DNA from: Boswellia sacra
Lineage: Eukaryota > Streptophyta > Magnoliopsida > Sapindales > Burseraceae
Assembly: GCA_013180625.2 (NCBI GenBank)
Contig: SNVD02009077.1
Location: 186,001 to 250,000 of the forward strand
Direction: 5' to 3'
Length of the DNA stretch: 64,000 nt
A program made the position numbers and the translations under genes. This document shows positions 26,546 through 39,773 of this stretch, piece by piece (positions within the stretch are counted from its first letter, which is position 1; every line of letters starts with the position of its first letter). Below the pieces are notes generated by a model. The model was given only the letters and a program-made list of their open reading frames with translations. It was not told the origin of the DNA and ran no database searches.

Positions 26546-27899
26546 TAGGGATGGCAATTTGACCCGCAGGGTCCAAGGTCCCAATCTACCCTTTAAAAAA
26601 AGGGCGGCTCTTGTGGTTGGACCCGTTGCCCAAGCTCGCCCCGCAAAATATTGTAGTGTCTTTGTAAAGTTTTAAAATTTTGGAACTGTTGGGTAATTCT
26701 TTAGGTTATATTTCTTAAACTCTTCTTATATGTGAATTCTTCACAATTTTACAAATAATACAAAACCTTTGACAAAAGACACATTTTAATTAATAATTAT
26801 GCATCTTTTCGTATATTAACATTAATTTAGTCATGTTTTAAAAACAAAATAAAATATTTGTATTTTATAATAATTAAATTTGTATAATATTAAAATCTTG
26901 ATATAGATTATTAAATACTAATTAAATTATTGCAATATTAATAGATCATTTTCAAAATGTATACTTTTAAAATAATCAATATATTATTTTCTAAATATGT
27001 AAATAGAAATATGTTAAAAATAATCTTATAACCTTAAATATATGATTTATCGCAATTTAAATTAATTAATTGACTTATTAATGTTTCATATATATATAAT
27101 GTTAATTAATTAGTATATGTCAACATATTATTATTATTATTATTATTAGATTGAAATTAAATCAACATACTATTGAAAAATTATTTAATTGTATTATCAA
27201 CTATTTGAAAAATTGTCAATTAACTAATTTACAAGTAATGATACACTTTTAACATTATTTCTAATAAAATCAAATGGTAATTAGTAGTTACTAATTTTTT
27301 AGATGATATAACTAATTTGTATAATTACAATTTAGCTTGCATAATACCAATGAAAATGAAAACTTACGTCGACTTTATGGGTAATATATTTGTTTATATA
27401 ATATAAATTAACTTTAGTTCTTTTAAGTTTTAGTACAATCACTATTTAGCTTGTGCAATACAAATATAAATGAAATTTTATACAAAGTTTTTTTATCTAA
27501 TATAAATAAACATTTTTCTTTTCTACTTCTAATGATTGTCGAATAATTAGATTTGTTATAATATATTTTAGAATATATATCATGCGTATTTGTATTTTAT
27601 TTTAGATTAAGAATAAATTATGTTAATGTTATTTTAAAAATTTATAGATGTATGTATTTTTTTTAAATGAAGTAGATTAAATATAAATTTTTTATAATTT
27701 TTAAATAATAGTTACAAATATATTTATATTTTAGATAAACTAATTTAATAAAATTTAAATTTGGCAGGGCGGGGTGGGACGAGTCTGGGTCATCTCTTTA
27801 AAATTTTGCCCGCCCTGCCCCATTCTGAAGTAACGAGGCGGGGCAGGGTGGTGCGGTGCGGGGATGGGTACATACCGCCTCGACTCATTGCCAACCCCA
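26546..27899. mobile_element. Non-autonomous hAT-like element (1354 bp)
   Basis: Left end TAGGGATGGCAATTTGACCCGC; right end in reverse complement TGGGGTTGGCAATGAGTCGAGG. The flanks are ATTAATAT (26538-26545) and GTTAATAT (27900-27907), an 8-bp TSD with one mismatch. GC-rich subterminal blocks (GGGCGG, GCCCCGC, GGGGCAGGG) sit at both ends and the core is very AT-rich without coding capacity. A (ATT)n microsatellite lies at about 27127-27148. TIR and TSD are typical of hAT MITEs. Confidence 0.8.
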
Positions 27900-29010
27900 G
27901 TTAATATATATATATATATATATATGTTTCCCTTGCTTGTAAAATTAAGTTAGTCACTCCTAGACAAATAGGTTAAAGGATTAAATTAAAAGATAGTTCT
28001 ATTCAACCACTCATTTTTATCTTATTAGACCCCATCTCAAAAGTAAACAAGGATAAGATTATAATAAATAAAATAAGTAATATTGAGTTAATGGACTTAA
28101 TAAAACTTATCATTCTCTCCTCAAATATATGTAATCTCTTTTTCCTAGTTTCTCTCTAACAACACCAACTCATCCTTCCTTCACTCCATCTTTGTCCTCT
28201 ATCTTTTTCTAGTTTATGTGTTTTTTTCTCATAAATTAATTAAAATCTATTTATCTTTCTTTCTCATTAAATTTTAACCAATCACACAACCTTAGATCTA
28301 GTCATAGCAAATCATCTGTTTCTCTTTCTCTTTCTCTCCCTTTCAAGTACAAAAACTAGGAAATATTTTATTAATTATTTTGTTGATAGGATTTTGTTTT
28401 CAACAATACGAGGAGGAAACCATTAAAAAGTTTTCTTTTTTATTTACCATTGATATTATTGTTTAAGAATGGTGCAACTAAGTAAAAAAAATGAATAAAA
28501 GAATCAGACACTATTAAGATCAAATAATACTATAATCAAAGGTTAAATTGAAGGAAAAAAGTCAAACACCATAAAAATAAATACATGATTTAATTAAGAT
28601 TATGATGAGAATACTTAAAATTGAATATTTAGTGTTAGCGAATTTTATTCACCAAATTATTAATCCTAAAAATTTAATTTTTGATTAGTTTTTAAGTAAA
28701 CTAAGGAGAAAATAATGTGCTATTTTTAGTTAAATGCAGCTTCTTTTGAAAGGAAATAGATTCTTAATAAAGCACATCAAATTTAGAAGACAACAACGTC
28801 AAGAGAGGAAAAATTCGAAGTGTCAAGTTAGAGATGTGGCGCTCCTATGTAAGACAACTAATGCTGCAACGCGAGAACTAGCAAAAATGTCTTATGACCA
28901 GAGAGTTGGCCCTGCTGTGCCACTATATATGCGCCCCTAAGCAGGCACAATTTTACAAATTTTCTGGATTCCTGTTTAAGTTCGAATTTGACTTCTGTTT
29001 TTATATTGAA

Positions 29011-29019
29011 TATAAATAG
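29011..29019 (+). promoter_or_regulatory. TATA box of element A LTR
   Basis: TATAAATAG lies 880 bp before the primer site. The same sequence stands about 960 bp before the primer site in the LTR of element B1. This supports the stretch around it being the 5' LTR of element A. Confidence 0.55.
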
Positions 29020-29899
29020 ACATATTTTAGGGTTTTAGGGGATTATCAGAGGCATCCCTAGAGGTATTCGAGAGGCAAGGAAACAATCTACAACCCTTGG
29101 AAGCATAATTTCGAGGAGAATCTTCAAGTTTTCTAATTTTTTCTTCTCCTTTATCTCTATGAATGCTATTCAATTTTACTGTGTTATTTCTCTTTTCATT
29201 ATGAACTAAATCCCTTTATCTAGGTTTAGGATGTAGCCAAGTTTGATACTTTATTATTTCAATTAAATATTTTGATGTCTATTCAATTTCTTGTTGAGTA
29301 AGTTATTCATGTGTTCAACGCTTGTGATGGTCTGGCCAACTATTGCATAAAGTGTGGTATAAATTAGACTGAAAAGTTAGTTTATATTAGTAATTGAATG
29401 ATTTACAATAACTCACACGAGATAAAAATATAATTGTGACTTGTGCAACTTCATATGATTTCTTATACTTAAAGGATAATTATAGGTTATTAGATGAGGT
29501 AAGAATGTGATTCTCACTATAGTTATACATTGTTATTGCTTGCAAAAGAATAACAAATACCTGAGAGAAATTGATTAATAACAAGGTTAATAAAATATCA
29601 ATTCAATTTAATTTAATAATAGAGTGGACAACTTAGGTTAAACCTGATACCCTAGAGTTCAATGCCACTGATTTTTCCTAGATTTATTTTAAAAGATTAT
29701 TTCTTTGTTTGATATTCAAAATTTAATTAGTTCATTAGTCAATTTCTTTAAATTTGATATTCATATCGATGATTCATATAAAATCATAGTTAGATTAAGT
29801 TTAGTAGTTAATAATCAATCCTCATGGGAATGATAACTCACTCATCTTATATTACTTGTTCGATTTCGTACACTTGCAAACTTTTGCATAACAAGTTTT

Positions 29900-29917
29900 T
29901 GGCGTCGGCGCCGAGGA
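29900..29917 (+). promoter_or_regulatory. Primer binding site of element A
   Basis: TGGCGTCGGCGCCGAGGA is preceded by AAGTTTT, as in element B1 (TGGCGCCGTTGCCGGGGA). Such sites are typical of the Athila/Tat group and are usually assigned to tRNA-Asp or tRNA-Arg. The exact tRNA was not checked. Confidence 0.7.
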
Positions 29918-30124
29918 TTTGCTTTTATTAATATTAAACTAAATAACTTGATTTTAGTTTGAATTTTATTTTTTGTTTTACTCAAAGTTTTGTTTCCTTT
30001 TGTTATTAGTAGTTGCAAGCGAAAGTTTGGAGATAAGAGCTTGCTGCCTTTGGATTCTGAGATAGAAAGAACATGTCAAAAGAATAGAAAGGAAAAGTGT
30101 GAAAGATCTAAACAAACAAGCACA

Positions 30125-31200
30125 ATGGCTGATCATACGAAAGGAAACAGAGAGAGAGCTATAGTTCCAGCTAATCCAAGACTCATGGATTACATGATCC
30201 CTATGGTAACAGGAGTTCATCAATCCATAAGGAAGCCGGTCATTCAAGCAAACAACTTTGAGATTAAGCCAGCTACTCTGCATATGATTCAATCATTTGC
30301 ATATTGTGGACTACCTAATGAAGATCCTAATGCTCATCTTGCAAATTTTGTTGAAATTTGTGAACCATTCAAGTTTAATGGAGTCTCGGATGATGCTATT
30401 AGACTACGGCTGTTGCCTTTTTCATTAAAAGATAAAGCAAAGGGCTAGTTAAATTCTTTGCCTGTAAATTCCATCACTACTTCGGAGGAGTTAACCCAAA
30501 AATTTCTTGCAAAATTTTTCCACCATCCAAGACAGTCAAGCTATGAATGGAGATCTCTAACTTTACGCAAAATGAGGAAGAATCTCTATATGATGCATGG
30601 GAAAGATTTAAGGAACTGCTTACAAAATGTCCTCATCATGGCTTACCCAAATGTATGCAAGTTCAGACATTCTACAAGGGTTTGGGACAATCAACACATA
30701 ATCTAATAGATACAGCTTCTGGAGGAGTCTTCCTGAAGAAAACACAAGACGAGGCATATGATTTGATTGAGGAAATGACCACGAACAACTTCCACAGGAA
30801 TGGTGAGAGAACTGCAGCCAAAAAACTGGCTAGACTTCATATTCTTGATGAAATCAGCTCTTTGAAAGCACAAATGGCTACAATGACTTAGAAGTTATAA
30901 AATCACACTATGGCAACCAATGACATCCATGTTCCAGTAGTTGTATGTGAGCATTTCCAAGGAAATTATTCAAGTGAAGACTGCAAAGAATGGAATCCAT
31001 TCCAAGGACAGGCTGAGGAAGCTAACTATGTTGAATACAACCGTCCTAAGAACAACCCTTATAGCAACACCTACAACCCAGGTTAGAGAAATCACCCAAA
31101 TTTCTCTTGGAACAACCAACATGCCATTAAACCACCTCAACAAGAAAAGAAACCATCCTTAGGAGAGGCAATTGACAACAACTACTACAAGCTTCATGAA
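30125..31200 (+). pseudogene. Element A gag
   Basis: It starts at ATG 30125 ([15 protein letters not shown]). The retrotransposon gag domain is visible ([20 protein letters not shown], then [11 protein letters not shown]). It continues through ESLYDAWERFKELLTKCPHH and QVQTFYKGLG in other frames up to about 30890. A degenerate knuckle (C-E-H-F...C) and RPKNNPYSNTYNPG follow. Stops at about 30446 and 30890 and at least one frameshift break it. Gag would form the particle that packages the RNA genome. Confidence 0.8.
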
Positions 31201-31779
31201 AAAAACTAATTAATTCATGGCTAAAACAAATAACAACTTTCAAAATCAATCAGCCTAAATTAGAAGATTGGAGACTCAAGTAAGTTGGTTGGCTAACATC
31301 ATCAGTGGGAGACTACAAGGTAACTTACCTAGCACTACCGAAGTGAATCTAAAAGAACATTGCAAAGTCATTATTTTAGGAGTGGAAAAGAGTTGGGTGA
31401 GCCAATGAAGGTTGAAAAGCAATAAGAGAAAGAAGATGAAGAATAGTGATTACCTTTACTCCAACAATGAAGGTTGAAGATGAAAAAGTTCAAAATGCAC
31501 CATCACGTACTGCAAAATCAGTCTTAAAAATCCCTTTTCCTCAAAGACTGTAGAAGAATAAGCTTGACAAGCAATTCTCTAGATTCTTGGAGGTCTTCAA
31601 GAAACTAAATATTAATATCTCTTTTACGGAGGCCTTGGAACAAATGCCAAGCTATGCTAAGTTTATAAAAGATAGATTGTCCAAGAAGAGGAAGTTAGAA
31701 AATTATGAGACAGTTGCTTTAACTAAAGAGTGCAGTGCTATATTGCAAAAGAAATTGCCATAAAAACTTAAAGATCCAG

Positions 31780-34700
31780 GGGGTTTTTCTATTCCTTGCT
31801 CTATTAGAGACGCATTCTTTACTAACGCATTATGTGATCTAGGTGCAAGCATAAATCTAATGCCTTTATCTATTTTAGGAAGCTTGGCCTAGGTGAACCA
31901 TGTCCCACTATGGTTTCTTTGTAGCTAGCCGATCGATCCATCAAGCATTCAAGAGGAGTGATTGAAGATGCGCTGGTCAAAGTGGATAAATTCATCTTCC
32001 CAACAGATTTCATTGTGTTTGATATGGAGGAAGACAAGGAGATATCAATTATCTTAAGCAAACCATTTTTAGCAACCAGTAGGGCATTGATTGATGTCCA
32101 AAAAGGTGAATTGAGACTGTGAGTACAAGAGAAAAATGTAATATTTAATGTTTTTAATGCCATAAAACATCCAAATGACATTGAAAATTGCTTTTGCATT
32201 GATGAGGTGAGTTCTAGGTTATTAAAACATAAAAATTTACCTTTGGATGCATTAGAAGCTAGCTTGACATGTTCTAAATTGCTGGAAATGTTTGATGATT
32301 GTAATGTGGTTAAATACCTGAATTGGATGGATTCTTTTATACCAAATAATAGGAAATATTATAAGCCTTTAGGATAGGGACCTAGTAGACCATTATCCTT
32401 TATTTAAAAGCCACCAGTCATCTTAAATATGCTTACATTAGGGAGTCATCCACACTTCTCCTCATTATATCATCAAGTTTGACTAGTGTAAAGAAAGAAA
32501 AACTATTACAGGTGTTAAGAGAACATAAAATGGCTATAGGGTGGTCTATCTCTGATTTGAGAGGTATTAGTCATTCAATGTGCATGCACAGAATTTTCAT
32601 GGAAGAGAATTGAAAACCTTCAATTGATGCAAAAAAAAGACTAAATCCAACCATGAAGGAGGTAGTTAGAGTTAAGGTTTTAAAGTGATTAGATGCAGGG
32701 GTAATTTACCCCATATCGGACAGCTCATGGGTGAGTCTGGTTCAGGTTGTGCCTTAAAAAAAAGAGATGACTGTTGTGAAGAATAAAAACAATGAGTTGA
32801 TTCCAACTTGCACGATTATCGGGTGGCCAATCTGCATAATTATAGGACATTAAATAAAGCCACTAGGAATGACCACTTCCCTTTACCTTTTGTGGACCAA
32901 ATGCTAGATAGGTTGGCTGGACATGAGTTTTATTGTTTCTTGGCTATTTTGAATATAATCAAATTGTCGTAACACCCGAAGACCAAGAGAAAACTACGTT
33001 CACTTGTCCCTATAGCACATTTGCTTTTAGGAGGATGCCCTTAGGATTATGTAATGCACCAGCTACATTCCAAAGGTGCATGATGCCATATTTTCAGACA
33101 TGATAGAAAAGAATATCAAAGTGTTCATGGATGATTTTTTTTGTTTTTAAAAAAACTTTTGACCAATGCTTAGACAATCTAAGGTTAGTTCTTAAACGAT
33201 GTGAGGAAACTAACTTGGTTTTAAACTGGGAAAAATGTCATTTCATGTTTAAGGAAGGGATCATCCTAGGTCACAAAATATCATCTATGGGAATTGAGGT
33301 AGATAAGGCAAAAATTGCAATAATTGAAAAACTACCACCACCAAGATCAGTAAAAGGAGTTAGAAGCTTTTTAGGATATGTGGGTTTCTATAGAAGGTTT
33401 ATTGAGGATTTCTCCAAGATTTCCAAACTACTCTCGAATTTACTTGTGCAAAATAACTTGTTTATGTTTGATAGCAACTATGTGCAGGCCTTTAAGACTC
33501 TTAAAACAAAGTTAGTGACAGCTCCTATTGTAGTAGTACCGGATTGGGAATTATTGTTCAAGTTGATATGTGATGCAAGCGACTATGTAGTAGGTGCAAT
33601 GCTTGGGTAGCGACGAAACAAAGTCTTTCATGCTATATACTATGCAAGTCATATACTTAATGATGCTCAACTCAATTACGCTACAACTGAAAAGGAATGA
33701 CTTGCCATAGTATTCACTTTTGATAAATTTTGGCCTTATTTAATTGGTAATAAGGTGATTGTGTACACTGATCATTCAGCCATCAAGTACCTTATGACCA
33801 AGAAAGATGCAAAGCCGAGGCTCATTCGATGAGCACTGTTACTACAAGAGTTTGATTTAGAGATTAGAGACAAGAAGGGCACAGAGAATTTGGTGGCTGA
33901 TCATCTTTCTCGATTAGAGCTACCAGAAGGATAAAAAGAGCATATGCAACCAATTAATAATCACTTTTCGGATGAACAGCTATTTATGGTGTCTTCTAAC
34001 AGAATTCTGCCATGGTTTGCAGATTTTGTAAACTATCTTGTAGCAGAAATCATTCCACCAAGCTTATCTCATCAACAAAAGAAGAAATTCTATGCTGATG
34101 TCAAACACTATTACTGGGATGATCCAACAGATCAAATGATAAGAAGATGTATACCGGAGGAGGAAACGTAAAACATTTTGAAATACTGCCATGCACTAAA
34201 ATACAGAGGGCACTTGGAAGACAAAAGACAGCGGCCAAAGTTCTCCAATCAGGGTTCTTCTAGCCCACTTTATTTAAAGATGCTTATAAGTTTGTTACAA
34301 ATTGTGATAGGTATCAATAAACAGGCAATATTTCTAAAAGGAATGAGATGCCATTGAAAACTATGCTAGAGGTAAAGTTATTCGACGTCTGGGGAATCGA
34401 CTTCATGGGACCATTTTCGTCCTTTTATAACAACAAATATATCCTCTTTGTAGTAGATTATGTATCAAAATGGATGGAAGCAGTGGCAACACCAACCAAT
34501 GATGTTAAAGTGGTGCTTAACATTTTAAGAAGACATATATTTGCACGGTTTGGTACACCAAAGGCCATAATAAGTGATGAAGGTACACACTTCTGTAACA
34601 AACAATTCACAACCCTCTTATCAAAATATTGTGTCAACCATATGAAAGCTTTAGCTTATCATCCTCAAACTAATGGCCAAGAGGAGATATGAAATAGGGA

Positions 34701-35235
34701 AATCAAGAGAATCCTTGAAAAAATGGTTGCAAGCTCACGTAAGGACTAGGCAAGAAAGTTGGATGATGCATTGTGAGCATAGCGAACTACATACAAGACA
34801 CCAATTGGAATGTCTAGCTAGTTTTTGAGAAAACATGTCATCTACCAGTTAAGCTGGAGCATAGAGCTTATTGGGCTATGAAAGAATTGAATATGGATTT
34901 GCAAAAAGCTGGTGAGAAAAGGTTGCTATAGATAAATGAAATTGAAGCGTTCCAAAAGGAAGCCTATGAAAATGTAGTCATCTATAAGGAGAAGACCAAG
35001 GCCTGGCATGATAAGCAAATTCTCTAGAAATCCTTCTTACCAGGCCAACAAGTCCTCCTATACAGCTCTCAACTTTGGCTATTTCTAGGAAAGCTCATGT
35101 TGCAATGGTCCAGACCTTTTACAATGATCAAAGTATTTCCATATGGTGCAATGGAGATTGGACAACCAAACAAGGCTTCATTTAAGTAAATGAACAAAGG
35201 CTCAAGCACTACATGAGTGGTGAAGCGGAACTACA
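31780..35235 (+). pseudogene. Element A pol (protease-RT-RNase H-integrase)
   Basis: The protease motif CDLGASINLMPLSI is at about 31830. Reverse transcriptase pieces include LNPTMKEVVRV, YPISDSSWVS, FRRMPLGLCNAPATFQRCM and a catalytic FMDD near 33125. The frame 33131-33610 runs NWEKCHFMF to SFLGYVGFYRRF and CDASDY. RNase H (YYASHILNDAQLNYATTEKE) and [18 protein letters not shown] follow. Integrase covers [30 protein letters not shown] and AYHPQTNGQEE (34348-34692). The region past 34790 is heavily mutated. More than ten stops or shifts are seen. The order RT-RNase H-integrase marks it as Gypsy. Confidence 0.85.
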
Positions 35236-35459
35236 GAAGAACACCACAGTCCTGGACAAAGTTTCATAAGAAAAGACACACCTGGCTGATGACTTAAAAG
35301 CAAGCACTTCTTGGCAGGCAAACCAAGCCAAATTAAGATTTGTTATCTTACTTAGTATTTAATTGTTTTCTTTGATTTCAAGTGTGTTTAACTACATTTT
35401 TTAATTTAGGTATGCATTAACGATGTGTGTTAGTGTTTTCAGGCAAATTTTTAGCTCAA

Positions 35460-36120
35460 AAGTCAAGTTTAGGCCAGTGTTGACAAGCCTCGCGCTCCTA
35501 CGCAACAAGATTCACGTAGCTGTGCTTGAGAAGATTTGGGATGTGTGCTACTGTGCAGGTAAGTCGTGCAACTATACGAAAAAATTTCATTGAATGGCTA
35601 AAAGTCTATAGGCTTGGTGCTCTTGCGCCAAACCTGTGGTGTTGCAGTGCCAATATAACCCAGATAGACAAGATCTTAACTGGCACTGCTGCACCTAAAA
35701 GTGTGCACCTGCGACATAAGGAACCCTAAAATTGGAAAACAACACCAGAAGGTTGGCATTCTTGCGCCATAGGCTTAGAAAATTTAAGACCAGAGCTTGC
35801 GCAATTGTGCCTGTTCTTGCGCCACTGCGCGAAGATCATTACATAAAGAGTTTTTTTCCCCAAAACTTGGCACTCTTGCACTATTTCTTGTGCACTACGG
35901 TGCCAAAATTATTTTAAAATTACAAAAAATTCTCGCTTCTTTGGTGCTATGGCACGCCGAGAGCGAATAATCGTCTTGCACTTACATTTTTGTCCAGTGA
36001 CTTGGCACTCCTACGCCGTGTACATGGCACACCTTCGCAAAAAAATTAGAGCAAAATTAAATTGGGGCTTTCTTTGCACTCCTGTGCCAAACGAATTGTG
36101 TAGCTACACAAGTTCGATTT
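35460..36120 (+). repeat. GC-rich interspersed motif region of element A
   Basis: Eight or more degenerate copies of a GGCACTCTTGCGCCA-like motif are scattered at irregular spacing (for example near 35487, 35618, 35755, 35815, 35868, 35945, 36003 and 36080). The region is richer in GC than its surroundings. The short open frames here (35526-35917) are by-products of the motif. It lies between the end of pol and the presumed leader exon of the 3' ORF. Confidence 0.6.
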
Positions 36121-37177
36121 TAAAGTAAAAAATTAACGATCTTGGCTGCCATTCTTTCTAAAACACTCAAGCTTCCTTCTCTCTATGCCGTTGCCATACA
36201 CGACGACTGAATCCACCACGCACTAACCCTCTAACACCTTCATCGACATCTCTAGGATCTACCACAAGCATTTTCTTCTTTGTTTTCCATTGATTTGCAC
36301 TGCTCTCATCTTCTCTCTTTCACATGTGACCAAGGTACGTTGATTGATAATCTTTCACGTATGATCAAACATTTGATTCTTAATGCTCTTTCAATTTATA
36401 ATATAATTATTGAAGTATTTATGGCAACTGTAATGGCACTACAAGAATTTTTTGCATACTTGTCACTTTACAATTTTTTTATTTGGCAGTTTTTAAAAAA
36501 GTGAGAAATTTAACCATGTTTTAAAAGTCAAACCTATTAATTCATCTTATTTGTCACTTTTTGTCTTTATTCATCACATATATATCACATTTGTATAAAA
36601 GTTTGACAAGTATATGAAAATGTAATTTTTTTTCTTTTCCCTCTCAAATTTCCCTATTTCTTTTCATTTTTTCTTTCAAATATGTGAATATAATATTTAA
36701 AATTTTAATAAATTTATTTAAATATAATTAAACAATATAATTTTGTTTTTAATATAAAATTAAAAATAATTTTTAAAAATCTTTAAATTAAAGATACATT
36801 ATTACATGTATGAAAAGAATAAATTTTTAAATATTAAATTTTATAAAAATGAATTTTTAAATGTAGAAATTTTATTAAATAAAAAAATTATTTTTTAATT
36901 TCAAAGTGATGAAAATCACATTATTTAATTGCTTTGATAAAAATTAAGTAATTAACAATATCAAAAAAATTATTTTGTAGTAATATAATATTTTAAATAT
37001 ACAAAAAATTATTATAATTTATTTTAAAAATTAAATTAAAACATTTAATGCTCTAAAAATTATAAAAAATTAGTTTAATGGTGTAAATGAAAGAGTTTGA
37101 AATATAGGGACTGAACTGAAATGGGTACTATTTTGATAAATTTTAATAGAGATGGATTTCCGTGAAATTCACAATCC

Positions 37178-37485
37178 TATATAAAGAAAATGAAAACCCT
37201 AGCCGTCCTAATTCGAAATCCCAAAATCTTACATTTCCTTCTCCACTCCAAAATCTTCGAAGAAGCCATGGAAAGGCTTCTCTACTCATCCTCTCCAACC
37301 CATCTCAACAATACACATCTCAGGTTTTCTCCTCTCCTCTCTCGCCTCCCCCGTTTTGACTCACCAAAAGTCGATTCCGTCTCCTGCAACTCTCCTCTTT
37401 CTCTGGAGATGACGCGCTGAATGAGTCAATACCCAATTCTCCTTCTCTCGAGCAGATTGGCGCAGAAGCTGTTCAGAAGAAGAAG
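37178..37485 (+). pseudogene. Captured promoter and first exon, gene uncertain
   Basis: A TATA box (TATATAAAG, 37178-37186) is followed by an AAACCCTAGCCG stretch, a telo-box-like element common in promoters of plant housekeeping genes. The frame from ATG 37268 (MERLLYSSSPTHLNN) looks like a Ser/Leu/Arg-rich organelle targeting peptide. A second frame ends ALNESIPNSPSLEQIGAEAV and reaches a good donor (AAGAAG/GTAACG, exon end 37485), so one shift separates the two halves. It may be the first exon of the arginyl-tRNA synthetase whose later exons lie downstream, because plant versions are dual-targeted, but I could not confirm homology. Confidence 0.45.
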
Positions 37486-38482
37486 GTAACGTTTTTCATT
37501 CAGATTAATGGAGAGTTCTTGTCTTTTATTTTATTTTTGGGTTGCTTTGATTTGGGGTTTACTGAATTATGTGGATATATGGTGAATCGGGAGTTATAAA
37601 CAAGTAGGTTCTGAGAAATGGGTTGTTTGATTGTTAGGAAAATAGAGAAAAGAGGAAAGAAAGTTACAGCCTTTTGGTTTTTGATTTTATTTTTTAATAT
37701 TTTGTATTACTGGCAGTTTGATACAGTAAAAAAAATGTTAATGAAATGGAAATGTATATAATTGGGCTCTCACTGTTGGCAGAATTAATTAGTGATTAGC
37801 TGGGAGAAATTGTAAATAATAACAATTTTCTGTTATTTCATGGCATCGAGTTCAAAAAATTTTCTATAGCAGAATGGGTTTTTTGGTATGCTTAAGAGTC
37901 TGTTTGATTCTTTCAATTAGATAACTTTATATGGTGTAGAATAAGTGTATTTATTACAATAATTGGACGAATATCTATCCCATTGGTTGGAATCAATTCC
38001 TTGCAGCCACTGCGAAGGTTTACTTGATCCCCATGGAGGTGTAGAGGGGGGCACCTTGCACTGTTCCCGTAGACTAGTTTGTATGAACACCAAGGTTATA
38101 AAAAATGTATATATATCGCCATTATGTATCCTATGCCTTCTTCCACACCACGAGTATCATATTCCTACTTAAAACTGCTGAATTCTTGTAAATAAATAAT
38201 TCACAATTAATTTAATCAGAATTTTAGTTCCCATTATTCATTGCTTGCTGAACTAAAAAAGTCTGCTAGGGGTATAATACTTGCTGAACTAAAAAAGTTG
38301 ATAGAGGCTAACCCCTTTTCCGTAATAAGCTTCAATTTCCTACCTTGAAGAATTCGAGGCTGCGAACACTAATTAATCAGAGGTCTTTGAGAAGTTCTAT
38401 GCTTTTTTGTGTGTTGGACTTTATTCTTTTGGTTATTGATTTTAAGCCAAGATATTCACATTTATTGGCATTTGAACTGCAG

Positions 38483-38865
38483 TTTAAACTGGCAGCATCA
38501 GCTTTGTAAAAATCCAAGGCCAAATCCTGACATAAAGACCTTGTTTGTGGACCACAGTTGTGTACAGCCAAATGGAGCTAGAGCCCCATCCCCTGTTACC
38601 AATCCCTTAATAGGTGCTGTTTCGAAGGCCGTCGGTTTTCCGCCATTGAGTGCTCATGGTGTAAGGGAAAATTTTTTAAAGATTTTATGTTATTAAGCTA
38701 ATTTGAATTTCTAGAACTTGAACTTAAATGTGTGTTTACAGCCATTTCAGCCTACTCCTGCTGCTTTTTCAACATCTCTTACTGGATGGATGGCTAATGC
38801 GTCTCCTGTGCCTCACCCTGCAGTTTCTGCAGGGCCTATAGATTTGACTGCTCCTAATAATGCAG
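38483..38865 (+). pseudogene. TPL-like: TOPLESS co-repressor gene fragment
   Basis: Two exons with a GT-AG intron. Exon 38483-38660 reads SLNWQHQLCKNPRPNPDIKT and on through LFVDHSC, PNGARAPSPVTNPL and SAHG. Exon 38742-38865 reads PFQPTPA, then LTGWMANASPVPHPAVS, ending APNNAG before a GTACC donor. This is the highly conserved linker between the N-terminal TPD/CTLH part and the WD40 repeats of TOPLESS/TOPLESS-related proteins, which are nuclear co-repressors recruited by EAR motifs. Only this linker is present, with no TPD and no WD40. It lies inside the CACTA element between exons of a different gene. The reading frame within both exons is open. Confidence 0.85.
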
Positions 38866-39061
38866 GTACCTATAGAAAAACTTATGTTAATGAGCAGTAT
38901 TTTAAATTCTAAAGCTATTTAGTTTCCTTTTTTTTCTTTTAAATGCCTTTTAAATTGCCTTAATACTAAGAATTACATATATATCATGTAAAAATGTGAT
39001 CTGAAGCCGTGCTAACCTATTTCTGTTTTGTAAACATTAAATCACAAATAAAGGGATAATG

Positions 39062-39773
39062 ACCAGTGCCTAATGAACCAGACGTGGAGCCATCGGTTGC
39101 TGCCTACCTTGAGAAGTTAGCAAAATTTGGTGATTACCAATGGTATATTGTACTACTGTGCTTTTAGAATATGTGGGAGATATATTTAATGAGTTAATTA
39201 GTTTTGTTTAGAAGTGGTATATCTCTGATATTTAGTGTTAAACTGGAGCCATATTCATGCTTTATATGCTTTTGTTATGAATGTTAATTAGGATTATTTC
39301 TCTCGTGCAGTAATAATGCCATGGGGCTTTGGTCTAAAATTAAGGGAAATGGTACTGAATATAAGAATCCCGCATCAGTTGGACAGGTATTCTTATTGAC
39401 ATTCTTTATGATTCTGCATTCTTGGATCTCGAATTTTGCTTTGTGCTCACTTAATACGTCCATTGATTGTTAATGCCCTTTTGTACTTTTGGTTGTGTAG
39501 GCCATCTTGAAAAATCTTCCTCCATCTGAAATGATAGATTCCTGCCCTGTAGCATGTGCTGGATTCATTAATGTTGTGTTATTGAAAAAGTGGATAGCAA
39601 AGGTGTTTGCATGTTCTTGTATTTTTATGCTTGATCTATAGCTTCTTCTTTTTTTTTCTCCCTCAATACGTGGAATATGTTAGAGTTTATTGTACTGATG
39701 TCATTTTGTAAGGCCAGTTGTTTGCTTATTGCATCTGTAGAGCATTCAGAAGATGCTTGTTGATGTTATTGAA
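39062..39773 (+). pseudogene. Arginyl-tRNA synthetase gene fragment
   Basis: Four successive exons of the N-terminal part of plant arginyl-tRNA synthetase keep their splice signals. They are about 39062-39142 (VPNEPDVEPSVAA...KFGDYQ), 39311-39386 (CNNAMGLWSKIKGNGTEYKN), 39501-39602 (ILKNLPPSEMIDSCPVA...KWIAK) and 39741 to about 39773 (SIQKMLVD). The Cys codon spanning the first junction is restored by splicing, which supports the intron call. The enzyme charges tRNA-Arg. The HIGH-like and KMSKS-type catalytic regions are absent, so the fragment is not functional. It lies downstream of the TOPLESS fragment in the same CACTA element. Confidence 0.8.

Noticed and set aside
35526..35917. Two adjacent frames with Ala/Cys/Arg-rich text
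   Set aside because: Produced by the recurring GCGCC-rich motif; amino acids follow the repeat and no start context or domain is seen.
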